From Pedobacter sp. ISL-64 (GTDB lineage: Bacteria; Bacteroidota; Bacteroidia; Sphingobacteriales; Sphingobacteriaceae), in the NCBI RefSeq assembly GCF_018613605.1, contig NZ_JAGGPU010000002.1:62001-126000 (forward strand): 64,000 nt of DNA, given 5' to 3'. Made by a program: the position numbers and the translations under genes. The notes under the pieces are model-generated. The model was not told where the DNA came from and did not search any database. It saw only the letters and a program-made list of their open reading frames with translations. Shown here piece after piece: positions 20,280 to 28,440 of the stretch. Within the stretch, counting starts at the first letter, position 1; each line of letters opens with the position of its first letter.

Positions 20280-20293
20280 TAAACAAGCATCAG

Positions 20294-21094
20294 ATGATTC
20301 AGCAAATTTTCAATGAACAGGACCTTCCGATGGAAGACCTTGAAAAAGTAGGCTTGGCTAAAAATGGCAAGCTTTTATTAACCTCCGGCGATCTTCAGGC
20401 ATTAATTTGCGGCAGGCGGACAGATATGATGCGCCTGGAAAATCTTTCCTCCGAGCTGTTCGAAATCGAAAAGATAGACGCTAAAATTTCCTTAAAACCT
20501 AACGCCAGTGGAAATCTGGACCTGCTTATCCATCCTATATATAAGGAGGCGGACTACCCGAATTTTATAACCTATGCCGAAGCGGAGCAATTGCAAAAAG
20601 GCCAGACTGCCAATATCTGGAAAATGGTCAGGGATGAAGGTGGCGGCAAAACGGATGTTCTGGTCGAGTTTGATACCGATACCAACGAGTTCATCGTAAC
20701 CGACACTGAAAGGATCCTGGTGCCCGATATGATCAACAATATCCTGCTTACACCCCAGCAGAAAGAACGTTATCGCAAAGGGCAGGAAGTTGAGATTGCC
20801 GATGGCACTGTTCTCCAGTATTCGGGAGCAGACAACCGGGGCATCAGGTCTAACAGGCTGGCGCTGGTTGCCTCTCTGCTCATCGATGGTGGAGTTTCCT
20901 ATATGCTGTACAAAGGCCTGAATGCGGTTTTTGGAAAATCCGAAGAACAGGATGACCGCGCAAAGATGAGCAAAGAGTACCAGGCGGCGATTGCCGATAT
21001 GAAGGCGCAATGGGAAGCGACTGGTCCTGTATCAACCTATGCTAAAAAGGACGAATATACCCGTGGCTACGGACGTAGCGGGGTATCAAGATAA
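20294..21094 (+). CDS. DUF4099/DUF3945-domain protein
   Basis: A 266-aa soluble protein. The N-terminal region 'LPMEDLEKVGLAKNGKLLL' with 'LLTSGDLQALICGRRTD' and 'LSLKPNASGNLDLLIHPIY'-like text matches DUF4099, and 'LTPQQKERYRKGQEVEIADGT' matches the DUF3945 repeat pattern. These domains recur in Bacteroidetes conjugative elements, often fused to topoisomerase or primase genes, but their activity is unknown to me. Its stop overlaps the ATG of the TOPRIM-like gene, so the pair may act together in DNA processing. Confidence 0.7.
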   Translation: MIQQIFNEQDLPMEDLEKVGLAKNGKLLLTSGDLQALICGRRTDMMRLENLSSELFEIEKIDAKISLKPNASGNLDLLIHPIYKEADYPNFITYAEAEQLQKGQTANIWKMVRDEGGGKTDVLVEFDTDTNEFIVTDTERILVPDMINNILLTPQQKERYRKGQEVEIADGTVLQYSGADNRGIRSNRLALVASLLIDGGVSYMLYKGLNAVFGKSEEQDDRAKMSKEYQAAIADMKAQWEATGPVSTYAKKDEYTRGYGRSGVSR

Positions 21095-21717
21095 TGCATC
21101 CGTTTTTTACCAAACTTGGCGTTCCGCAGGAAATACAACATTTCCTCACCGGCCATTACCAAACTGACCAGGGTGGTAATCTGGTGTTTCCCTACGCGGA
21201 TGGAATTGAACATTTTGGTTTTTCGTTCCACCTGGTGCCGGCTTCCGGAAATTTCTGGATGGCAGGCATCAGTGATCGCCAGCTCAGCCGCCATGTCATT
21301 ATCGGCCATTCAGCAATGGAGCTGATCGCCTTTTTAACGCTTAACTTCCATTTGTTCAGACGCCTGGAAAACCTGTTGCTGCTGGCAACAGGCTCCGGCA
21401 TAACCGCTTCACATCTTAACTGGATCGCAGCACACCTGCCGGGAAGATCCTATTCACTGGTGTTTGGCAACGACCTACTTGGAAGGGCGGCTGATCTGAA
21501 AGTTGCCGCAGGGATCCGCGGGATTCCTGTGGCAATTTCCATTCCCGTTAGCTCGGAGGTAAACGTTCGGTTCCGTTGTCGGAACTATAGTTTTGACCAG
21601 CAGCGGTTCAGCCTCCACGCTTTTGAAAAGGCCTCGGGGTATCGCTTTGGAATGAGAACATATAAAGCCAAGCGCTCATTGTCCTTTTTATCCCAGCTTG
21701 AATCCATCACACTTTAA
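21094..21717 (+). CDS. Possible degenerate TOPRIM-fold protein
   Basis: A 207-aa soluble protein without a clear family. Its layout resembles TOPRIM domains of plasmid primases: a segment 'VIIGHSAMELIAFL' where active enzymes have a conserved Glu followed by a helix, then 'NLLLLATGSGITASHLN', then 'YSLVFGNDLLGRAADLKVA' where active enzymes have a D-x-D-x-x-G metal site. The catalytic Glu and the first Asp appear replaced, so the domain may be inactive. It overlaps the upstream DUF4099 gene by one base. This assignment is pattern-based inference. Confidence 0.45.
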   Translation: MHPFFTKLGVPQEIQHFLTGHYQTDQGGNLVFPYADGIEHFGFSFHLVPASGNFWMAGISDRQLSRHVIIGHSAMELIAFLTLNFHLFRRLENLLLLATGSGITASHLNWIAAHLPGRSYSLVFGNDLLGRAADLKVAAGIRGIPVAISIPVSSEVNVRFRCRNYSFDQQRFSLHAFEKASGYRFGMRTYKAKRSLSFLSQLESITL

Positions 21718-21735
21718 CCAGTTAAACCCCCGTCT

Positions 21736-22188
21736 ATGAAACCCATCGATCAATACAGGCCATCGCCGATTTATGCCCTGGTTAAAATCCTTCCGCTGGC
21801 TGTTTTATCCTTACTGCTGGTCTACCTGTCCCTATATGCCGGGCCATTAATAATCGTTCCCGGAATGATTATCCCCATAGTTGCGGCCTATAAATACTTT
21901 TACATTTATTGTACTCGTTATCTTCTTACCCGGGATGAACTACAGGTAACCAGCGGGATATTCACTAAGCGGACCGAAAGCACAGAGCTGTTCCGGATTA
22001 AAGATTATGTAATCACCCAACCATTCTGGATGCGTATATTCCATCTGATGAGCGTGAAGCTCTTTACCAGCGACCGGACCACGAAAGAAATCCTGCTGTC
22101 CGGTATTCCGGCATCTGACTTTACCCAGGTCCTTCAGGATCTGGTACGTGAGGCCAGGCTCCGCAACAACGCAGTTGAGATAAGTTAA
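21736..22188 (+). CDS. Membrane protein with bacterial PH domain
   Basis: A 150-aa protein with two N-terminal transmembrane segments (about residues 15-35 and 38-58) followed by a bPH_2/YdbS-like domain: 'TRYLLTRDELQVTSGIFTKRT' and 'ELFRIKDYVITQPFWMRIF' are typical. Such proteins are small inner-membrane factors of unclear function. It lies 18 bp after the previous gene, at the 3' end of the transfer operon. Confidence 0.75.
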   Translation: MKPIDQYRPSPIYALVKILPLAVLSLLLVYLSLYAGPLIIVPGMIIPIVAAYKYFYIYCTRYLLTRDELQVTSGIFTKRTESTELFRIKDYVITQPFWMRIFHLMSVKLFTSDRTTKEILLSGIPASDFTQVLQDLVREARLRNNAVEIS

Positions 22189-22230
22189 AAAATATTTGCA
22201 ATTAGCTAAGTATATTAGTAATTTTAAATT

Positions 22231-22458
22231 ATGAAAACGGTAGTTTATTTTATATTCACCTGTTTCATTTCAACGGGAGCCATGCTCGGTGCGTTGAATA
22301 TGAAAAATCCATTTCCACTGTTTGCAATAGCGTTCGGGATCTGGGCATTATTTCTTTGGGGATGCGACAGACGCGCTAAAAAAGCGGCCCACAAACGCAC
22401 GATGGAACGCGCTTTTCAGGATTTTGTGCGCATGAAAAAGCATCATCGTCATTTTTAA
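22231..22458 (+). CDS. Small two-helix membrane protein
   Basis: A 75-aa protein with two hydrophobic segments (about residues 3-22 and 28-46) and a strongly basic C-terminus (RRAKKAAHKR ... KKHHRHF). It lies 42 bp after the PH-domain gene. No family is recognised; it marks the end of the plus-strand transfer block. Confidence 0.55.
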   Translation: MKTVVYFIFTCFISTGAMLGALNMKNPFPLFAIAFGIWALFLWGCDRRAKKAAHKRTMERAFQDFVRMKKHHRHF

Positions 22459-23023
22459 CCCCTGGCTTTTCTATTTAGTATCCCTCCCTATATTTTTGTT
22501 GTCAACAGATCGAGAATGATTTGATAACCCTCTACCGCCAAAGGGATACAACACGCTTGGGAAAAGCCATATCCGGCAAAGCTGGATACCTGTCACCACA
22601 CATCGCAGATCGTCTCTTCTGGTCTGCCCAATTCCTGCACGATAAAAAAACGCTCTACCTTCGGTCAAATTCTAACTTCGACCGGGATTCCATTGACACC
22701 CCCTGTGCCGTATATCCGCATCCGTGCCATCCATGCCTGCAAATGAATGCAGATCTTGATCACATCCTCTCGGTATACCATTCCCCCCAAGTTTCTTTTA
22801 ACTATTCTTCCTTCACCCGCTGAAGGTATAGCATTTCATTTGGATGTTTCTAATTATAGATACAATCATTCTTATACCTAAACCGGCCCCGGCCTATGGT
22901 GTACAACGATTGTAATTGCCAATATGACAATAGAACAAGTTCTGCTCTCGTAAATTCCCTTTGACTCGTCTTTGGAATGACTTACAGCAAGCTTAGGCTG
23001 TAGTTTCGTTTATTGAATTTCAA
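22459..23023. other. Non-coding stretch at end of transfer block
   Basis: About 560 bp without a convincing gene. A plus-strand open frame at 22521-22823 starts with TTG, has unusual composition and no RBS, and is probably spurious. No terminator with a clear stem was found, and no repeat or attachment-like duplication was seen within the window. Confidence 0.5.
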
Positions 23024-23464
23024 TTACATGTTATCGATCGTCTTTTGATCTTCATCTTGGAATTTTACATACCTGGAAAGATCCTTCACCATCTTTCGGG
23101 CAAAAAATGATTCATCTGAATTACTTTTCATCACATCGTCTTCTCCAAGATCGGCATTTGGACCATATAGGGAATACTTTAACTCTCGGCGCTGATGTAA
23201 TTCATCCAGCTTACCATTTAATTGTTCAACTATCGAAAAATCAGGTTTACCATGAACCATCAGATCGGCAAAATCCTTATATGGCGCAAGATTGACCTTG
23301 ATTACCTTCTGCATTACCTCTCCCCATTGAAAAACTTCCTTAACCGAGTATTCTTTGTTGTTCCTTGACTGCATCTCCATCGTCATAGCCAGGAACATCT
23401 CAGGAGTTCCGTTCCATTCTGGCTTGAACCTGAACATTTTTGAAAAGAATGAAAATAGTCCCAT
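23024..23464 (-). CDS. Hypothetical protein
   Basis: A 146-aa protein. The N-terminus 'MGLFSFFSKMFRFK' is a short hydrophobic/basic segment; the rest is soluble and charged, with no family I recognise. It stands alone on the minus strand between the transfer block and the haem locus. Upstream of its ATG there is A/T-rich DNA but no clear TAnnTTTG box. It is probably real from its length and codon use. Confidence 0.5.
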   Translation of the reverse strand: MGLFSFFSKMFRFKPEWNGTPEMFLAMTMEMQSRNNKEYSVKEVFQWGEVMQKVIKVNLAPYKDFADLMVHGKPDFSIVEQLNGKLDELHQRRELKYSLYGPNADLGEDDVMKSNSDESFFARKMVKDLSRYVKFQDEDQKTIDNM

Positions 23465-23601
23465 CTGCTTATCATTATTGATTCATACGTAAAGATAATC
23501 ATACCGTATGAGATTTGCTAACCAGCTAACCGCCAATTCACTAATCATTTCTCAATGATTTGCTGAATTTTATTTTTTTTTCGCTTTTTTTGAGAAAGCT
23601 T

Positions 23602-24177
23602 ATGGAAACACTCCTGATGGGATATTCAATTAAAGACTATTTTGAGGCAAACAGGCTTCTTGCGCAACAGATACAAAGTATGGAGCAGCTCAAAGCCAAG
23701 CCTTCCAATGTCCAGCTAGTCCGTGACGCTGAAAAACGGCTTGAAGCTGCTGCAAATTGCGTGGATGAACTCATTGAGATCTTTACCTGGGAGACTACCA
23801 ATACCGATAAAATAAGGCTGGCTTTCATCCATATCGCTGTTGAAGTTGAAGATCAACTCCTTTTGATCAAACAATGCGGGCTTCATCCGAGCCCCTTCAA
23901 TGGAACCGATAACAGGTTTAGGCTTGTGGAAGAACTTATTGATTCCTTCCGCATCGCTCTTTGCACCACAGGCGAATGCCAACCTATTGTCCGGCTTACA
24001 ACGCGCGCACAGGAATGGAAATCCGAGGGTTTAATGGCCTATGTCAGGGATATGCAACGGCACCTAAATAATACGACATTTGATAACCTGCTGGAAGCAC
24101 TAGTATATTTTGAAAAAAGCAGTGCCATGCTTCATATCTTTTTTAAGCTGTTGGATGAGCGAGGCCATTTAAAGTGA
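23602..24177 (+). CDS. Hypothetical helical protein
   Basis: A 191-aa soluble, mostly helical protein of unknown function. The ATG at 23602 is preferred to an in-frame start at 23560, whose added residues (LNFIFFSLF) come from T-rich upstream DNA. It resembles the small helical regulator or accessory proteins found beside Bacteroidetes mobile-element regulators, but no named family can be supported. It is followed after 75 bp by an AraC-type regulator in the same direction. Confidence 0.5.
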   Translation: METLLMGYSIKDYFEANRLLAQQIQSMEQLKAKPSNVQLVRDAEKRLEAAANCVDELIEIFTWETTNTDKIRLAFIHIAVEVEDQLLLIKQCGLHPSPFNGTDNRFRLVEELIDSFRIALCTTGECQPIVRLTTRAQEWKSEGLMAYVRDMQRHLNNTTFDNLLEALVYFEKSSAMLHIFFKLLDERGHLK

Positions 24178-24205
24178 TATTATTTAGAATGAATATAAAT
24201 AAATG

Positions 24206-24213
24206 TATATTTG
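24206..24213 (+). promoter_or_regulatory. Candidate -7 box for the AraC regulator gene
   Basis: TATATTTG matches the Bacteroidetes -7 consensus TAnnTTTG and lies 40 bp before the ATG at 24253. The -33 region is A/T rich without a good TTTG, so the call is tentative. Confidence 0.4.
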
Positions 24214-24252
24214 ATGAGTACATATGAAATGATTTCCTAATCCTGCGAAAAA

Positions 24253-25227
24253 ATGATAGTTAAGGCAAAAATTGAAACAGATAATGAATGGCTCCTTTTA
24301 GAAAACCTGCCCGACCAATACTCACCAGGTCACTATCTTTCAGAAAAACAGGTTACCATCAAAAATTTATCTGTTGGCATGAACAATTACCAGATCTCTA
24401 CCAATGGCCTTTTTATCCTGCATTCAGAGATGAAGTTTGATCAGCCCGCCCGGATTGTTACCGAGGTAGAGGGTGAGGCAATCGCCTGCCAATTTATTTT
24501 CAGTAATGATCATTCGTCAAAGAAAATGCTTAAGCCTAGGCAGGGACGCAGCAGACATAACATAAGATATATTCCCTCGTCCAAAGAATCCTATGAAGTG
24601 AAACCGGGAATCGACTATGTCTATTTTCTTGTGGTGCTTTCTAAAGATTACTATCTGCATCTGGTTGATTTTCATTCGCCCCTACATGAAAAATTTGTGA
24701 TGGAGATGGAACAGGGCATCTATACCTCTTTTGCCGAAAAGGATCTGTTTGTTACCCCGGAAATGCGCCGCTCGATTGATGACATCCTTTCTTGTAAACA
24801 GGATGGGGAACTCAAACGCATGTATACCGATGCCAGGATATTGGAACTGATCATGTACCAGTTGGAGCAATTTTCCAGTTTTCCAGATGAGGATAAATAT
24901 ACCTTCAAGAGCGAAGACCTCCTGAAGCTGGAAGAGGCCCGCGAAATTCTGGAGCAGCAGTTTATACAACCCCCAACGCAGAAGCAACTCTCGAAGATCA
25001 TCTTTCTCAATGAGTTTAAACTCAGGAGCGGCTTTAAAAAGTACTATGGAACGACCATTTACGATTACATCACGGGGCTGAGAATGAAGCAGGCCCGGAA
25101 ACTAATCGTGGAGGAAAAGAGGAACATGTACGAGGTAGGCGTTCTGGTAGGGTTTAAGCACCAGGGCAGCTTTACCCATGCCTTTAAAAAATATTATGGC
25201 ATCCTTCCAAGTGAAGTGAGGAACTAG
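24253..25227 (+). CDS. AraC-family regulator of the haem locus (predicted)
   Basis: A 324-aa transcription factor with a sensing N-terminal domain (about residues 1-215) and a C-terminal AraC/XylS DNA-binding domain (about 225-324), with the second helix-turn-helix visible as 'EVGVLVGFKHQGSFTHAFKKYYGILPSEVR'. The layout resembles PchR-type regulators of siderophore and haem uptake in Bacteroidetes. It ends 16 bp from the convergent hmuV stop. The triple 21-bp-spaced repeats before the receptor operon and haem oxygenase are good candidate binding sites, since AraC-type proteins bind direct repeats of this period; that link is inference. Confidence 0.85.
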   Translation: MIVKAKIETDNEWLLLENLPDQYSPGHYLSEKQVTIKNLSVGMNNYQISTNGLFILHSEMKFDQPARIVTEVEGEAIACQFIFSNDHSSKKMLKPRQGRSRHNIRYIPSSKESYEVKPGIDYVYFLVVLSKDYYLHLVDFHSPLHEKFVMEMEQGIYTSFAEKDLFVTPEMRRSIDDILSCKQDGELKRMYTDARILELIMYQLEQFSSFPDEDKYTFKSEDLLKLEEAREILEQQFIQPPTQKQLSKIIFLNEFKLRSGFKKYYGTTIYDYITGLRMKQARKLIVEEKRNMYEVGVLVGFKHQGSFTHAFKKYYGILPSEVRN

Positions 25228-25243
25228 GTATCCTTTAATTTAA

Positions 25244-26065
25244 TTATTGATCCGATCTCATATTTGAATTAAAATCTCCAGCCGCAAGATGGACCTCTAG
25301 TGGTAATATCTGCGTTTTGAGGGTTTGATTATCGGTATATGTAACCGCATTTATACTAAATGCCGTATAAATATGTGCTGAGGTCAGCACCTCTGCAGGC
25401 TGACCGTCCCACCATTTCCTGCCTCCTTTGAGCATCAGTATCCTGCTGGCATATTGTGCCGCCAGGTTGATATCATGCAGCACGGCTACTACCATGAACC
25501 CTTTCCTGGCCAGGGCTTTGACAATGGCCAGCGTTTGGTGCTGGAACTGGATGTCCATGTTACTGATGGGCTCGTCCAGTAGAAGGAGTCCATTGCTGAC
25601 GTCCCAAAGCTGGGCAAGTACACGCGCCAGGTGTACGCGCTGCTGCTCTCCCCCGGATAAGGTCATCATCGAACGTTCATGCAAATGACTTATCCCACAT
25701 ACTTCCATCGTTTCCCGAACCGCCAGCAAGTCCTTTTCCAGGGGACTGCCCCCGAACTGTCCATATCTGCCCATCATCACGATCTCTTCCACACTAAAAG
25801 CCATACTGATGCTATGCTGCTGCTGGAGCATAGCTCTTTGCCGAGCAAGTTCCTTTTTCGAATATTCCTGCAGGTCGCTTCCATTGAGCACCACCCGGCC
25901 TGAACTGGGCTGCTTTTCACCCGATAGCAAGCGCATCAGCGTTGACTTGCCAGCACCATTGGCACCTAGAACAGCCACCATTTCTCCACTGCGGATGCTA
26001 AAGGAAACATCCCTTAACAAGGGTCGTTTATCTATTTCGAAACAAACGGATTCAACTCTCAGCAT
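25244..26065 (-). CDS. hmuV: Haem ABC transporter ATPase HmuV
   Basis: A 273-aa ATP-binding subunit that drives haem import across the inner membrane. Walker A 'GANGAGKST' is at residues 34-42, the signature 'LSGGEQQR' at 136-143, Walker B 'LLLLDEP' at 160-166 and the H-loop His at 197. The '...LLRDVSF' beginning and the position after an FecCD permease and a haem-binding protein define it as HmuV rather than a generic iron-siderophore ATPase. It is the last gene of the minus-strand operon hmuT-hmuU-hmuV, six bases after hmuU. Confidence 0.9.
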   Translation of the reverse strand: MLRVESVCFEIDKRPLLRDVSFSIRSGEMVAVLGANGAGKSTLMRLLSGEKQPSSGRVVLNGSDLQEYSKKELARQRAMLQQQHSISMAFSVEEIVMMGRYGQFGGSPLEKDLLAVRETMEVCGISHLHERSMMTLSGGEQQRVHLARVLAQLWDVSNGLLLLDEPISNMDIQFQHQTLAIVKALARKGFMVVAVLHDINLAAQYASRILMLKGGRKWWDGQPAEVLTSAHIYTAFSINAVTYTDNQTLKTQILPLEVHLAAGDFNSNMRSDQ

Positions 26066-26071
26066 AATTTA

Positions 26072-27118
26072 TCAATTAAGGATCTTCTTTTTATCCCGGA
26101 TCAGTATGTATAAAAATAATGGGGTTCCAAGTAAAGCCGTTATGACACCGATCGGCAGCTCGATAGGCTGTGCCAGGATACGGGAAAGCATATCGGCGAG
26201 CGTAAGTACCAGTGCGCCAAACAAGGCTGAAGCAGGTAAAACAAAACGATGATCGGCCCCGGCCAGCAGGCGTATGGTATGTGGAACCAATAGTCCAACA
26301 AAGCCAATGATTCCGGATACCGCCACCGACGCACCCACTGCCATTGTGGCCAGTAACACGACACATGCCTTAATGCGCCCAGGGTTCAGGCCAATCAGCT
26401 CGGCCTGGCTTTCCCCAATGGCGAATAAGTTCAGCCCTTTACTGAATAGTGGCAGAAGGCAAACTGGTATCAGGACAAACGGCAATAGACACAGCACATT
26501 TTCCCATGTTGCCCCACCGAGGCTTCCCAGCATCCAAAAAGTGATCGTGCGCAATTGTTGTTCATCAGCCAGATAAGTCACCAGCCCCGTTAACGCGCCG
26601 GCCAGGGCATTGATCGCAATCCCTGCAAGCAGCATGGTGGCTACATTTGGCCTCCCCTCTGTTTTGGAGAGCGAATAGACCAATAAAGAGGCAACTCCCG
26701 CTCCAACAAAGGCGCCAAAAGCGAGCAAATAATATCCAAGCAGATTACTCAGCCCAGCAAACAGGGTACCCTCAAGTGCAATAATCGCTACGGCCATCAG
26801 CGATGCACCTGCCGAAATCCCCATAAGCCCCGGCTCTGCCAGCGGATTACGGAAGATGCCTTGAATAGCAGCTCCGGATATTCCGAGCGCAGCTCCAACA
26901 AGAATACCCAACAAAATGCGTGGTAAGCGGATCATGAACATGACCCCTTCATTAACCGGATCTGTTTGGATATTCGCAAACAGGCCTGTCTTTTTCCCAA
27001 GGATAACCAGTACTTCCTTTACTGGAATCTGCATAGCTCCCAAACCAAAAGAAAAAGATACGGACACCAAAAGTGCCGTTAACAGGGAGATAAAAATTAT
27101 TGTCTTTTTTGTACGCAT
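26072..27118 (-). CDS. hmuU: Haem ABC transporter permease HmuU (FecCD family)
   Basis: A 348-aa inner-membrane permease with about ten transmembrane helices and FecCD/BtuC motifs such as 'RLPRILLGILVGAALGISGAA', 'NPLAEPGLMGISAGA' and 'GFVGLLVPHTIRLLAG'. It forms the channel through which HmuT delivers haem, energised by HmuV. The 95-bp gap between hmuT and this gene contains no convincing regulatory element, so the three genes are likely one transcript. Confidence 0.9.
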   Translation of the reverse strand: MRTKKTIIFISLLTALLVSVSFSFGLGAMQIPVKEVLVILGKKTGLFANIQTDPVNEGVMFMIRLPRILLGILVGAALGISGAAIQGIFRNPLAEPGLMGISAGASLMAVAIIALEGTLFAGLSNLLGYYLLAFGAFVGAGVASLLVYSLSKTEGRPNVATMLLAGIAINALAGALTGLVTYLADEQQLRTITFWMLGSLGGATWENVLCLLPFVLIPVCLLPLFSKGLNLFAIGESQAELIGLNPGRIKACVVLLATMAVGASVAVSGIIGFVGLLVPHTIRLLAGADHRFVLPASALFGALVLTLADMLSRILAQPIELPIGVITALLGTPLFLYILIRDKKKILN

Positions 27119-27213
27119 CAGTTATTCTTAAAGTATCACGGCATCTAAATGATACCTTTGTGCTGGGCTGAAACCCACCAACGTTTTTTTATGGTAATAT
27201 CTAAACCCGATGC

Positions 27214-28101
27214 TTATCTTAATTTCCTGTTCAGCTCTGTGACCGCCTGCGGCAGACGGACACTGAAATTGATCAGCAGTGGCCCATCCATGGTAATGAT
27301 TTTTTTGTTTTTACCCGCGTTAGTGAATTCTACCCCCGGCATCGTCAGCATTTCTTCTTTGCCTCCAAGGCTCGTCAATCCAAAATCGAACAGCAGTATC
27401 ACATCCGGATTTGCCTTTACCATCGCTTCGGTGCTATAGGGCTTAAATTCGTTAAATTCCTGTATGGCATTTCTGCCGCCCGCAAGTCCAATAATTGCAT
27501 CAATACTGCTTCCTTTTCCCGCAACACTCATCGTACCCGTTCCTCGCGCATAAATGAAGAGCACCTTAGGCAGACTACCTTTATCCGCTTTTATCATCCT
27601 GAGCGCATCAGCAATCTCCTTTTCAGTTCTTTTTGCCACAAGTTCACCTTTTTCTTTCAGTCCAATAGCAGTTGCAATCTGCCGGATAAATGCTAGGCTC
27701 CCCTTGACTGTATATTCCTGTTTTATCGGTACGACTTTGATTCCTACAGATTTCAAATGGATGATGGTTTCCCTGGAAAGATCCCCCTCCGGTGCCAGGA
27801 CCAGCTGGGGTCGATAGGAAGCTATTCCCTCTGCCGAAACTGATCTGTTGCGGCTTACCTTCGGCAATGCCTTCGCCTGTGCGGGGGAAACACTGGTAAC
27901 GTCTGCCGCGACAATATTGGAGCCTAATCCCAGCGCAAATACAGTTTCTGTAATAGCGCTGCTAAGGGTAATAATCCGCTTTGGCGACTGCCCGTACGTA
28001 TAAGCGGATAGCATTAAAAACATTCCTATAAGCCACAAAATTCGGTGGCATTTTATTTTTTCTTCCTTTGGTTGTCTACTATTCTCTTTGATATTACCCA
28101 T
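27214..28101 (-). CDS. hmuT: Haem-binding periplasmic protein HmuT
   Basis: A 295-aa substrate-binding protein of the FecB/BtuF clan. After an unusually long charged N-terminus a signal peptide ends near ...YTYGQ; there is no lipobox Cys. Family blocks include 'KRIITLSSAITETVFALG', 'PKVSRNRSVSAEGI', 'LVLAPEGDLSRETI' and 'FIYARGTGTMSVAGKGSSID', the last typical of haem rather than siderophore binders. It is divergently transcribed from the TonB receptor operon and shares its 339-bp regulatory region. An internal ATG just before the hydrophobic core could be the real start. Confidence 0.88.
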   Translation of the reverse strand: MGNIKENSRQPKEEKIKCHRILWLIGMFLMLSAYTYGQSPKRIITLSSAITETVFALGLGSNIVAADVTSVSPAQAKALPKVSRNRSVSAEGIASYRPQLVLAPEGDLSRETIIHLKSVGIKVVPIKQEYTVKGSLAFIRQIATAIGLKEKGELVAKRTEKEIADALRMIKADKGSLPKVLFIYARGTGTMSVAGKGSSIDAIIGLAGGRNAIQEFNEFKPYSTEAMVKANPDVILLFDFGLTSLGGKEEMLTMPGVEFTNAGKNKKIITMDGPLLINFSVRLPQAVTELNRKLR

Positions 28102-28305
28102 TAAATGTATATGCTCTTTTGCTACAAAGCAAAGCTTTAATTAATCTAAATACAAGCTCTTAACTGAGTTTAAGCGTTGCAAATTCAGTGAAAGAGTGCT
28201 GGGGTATCGAATTTGTAACTAATATAAAATACTGATAATAAGTGTATTGTATCGGATTTTATTCCGAGCCGTGCAGTTCACCATCCGCATATATAGGGTG
28301 TAAAT

Positions 28306-28364
28306 AATACGGATTGCACAAATAATAATACAGATCGCACAAAAGAAAATACGGATTGCACAAA
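28306..28364 (+). promoter_or_regulatory. Three 17-bp direct repeats, 21-bp period (array A)
   Basis: Repeats AATACGGATTGCACAAA (28306-28322), AATACAGATCGCACAAA (28327-28343) and AATACGGATTGCACAAA (28348-28364) start exactly 21 bp apart, two DNA helical turns. The same three repeats in the same order and spacing occur before the haem oxygenase gene. They are very likely binding sites of a regulator on one face of the DNA; the AraC-type protein encoded at 24253 is the best candidate. Confidence 0.8.
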
Positions 28365-28383
28365 CCAACTATAAAGAGTAATG

Positions 28384-28413
28384 CGGATGTTTGTATCGTC
28401 TTTATTTAGATTG
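28384..28413 (+). promoter_or_regulatory. Candidate promoter of the haem receptor operon
   Basis: A block starting CGGATGTTTG begins 36 bp after the start of the third repeat, and a very similar block (CAGATGTTTG) lies at the same distance in the haem oxygenase promoter. TTTG at 28390-28393 could be the -33 element and TAGATTG at 28407-28413 a degenerate -7 box. Conserved spacing to the repeats fits an activator contacting RNA polymerase. Confidence 0.5.
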
Positions 28414-28440
28414 AATAAAAATAAGGAGTCTTTGAATTAA

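Larger units (their letters stand above)
28102..28440. other. Divergent regulatory region hmuT / receptor operon
   Basis: This 339-bp intergenic region holds the promoters of the importer operon (leftward) and the receptor operon (rightward). It contains the triple 17-bp repeat array and a conserved downstream block described in separate entries. The rest is A/T rich, and no open frame was seen. Confidence 0.7.

Noticed and set aside
22521..22823. Plus-strand frame of 100 codons after the transfer block
   Set aside because: TTG start without RBS, unusual composition with many Cys/His/Pro, and no neighbour logic.
28306..28364. Repeat array considered as a CRISPR or plasmid iteron origin
   Set aside because: Only three 17-bp units with 4-bp spacers, duplicated at a second promoter; promoter-proximal position favours regulator binding sites.
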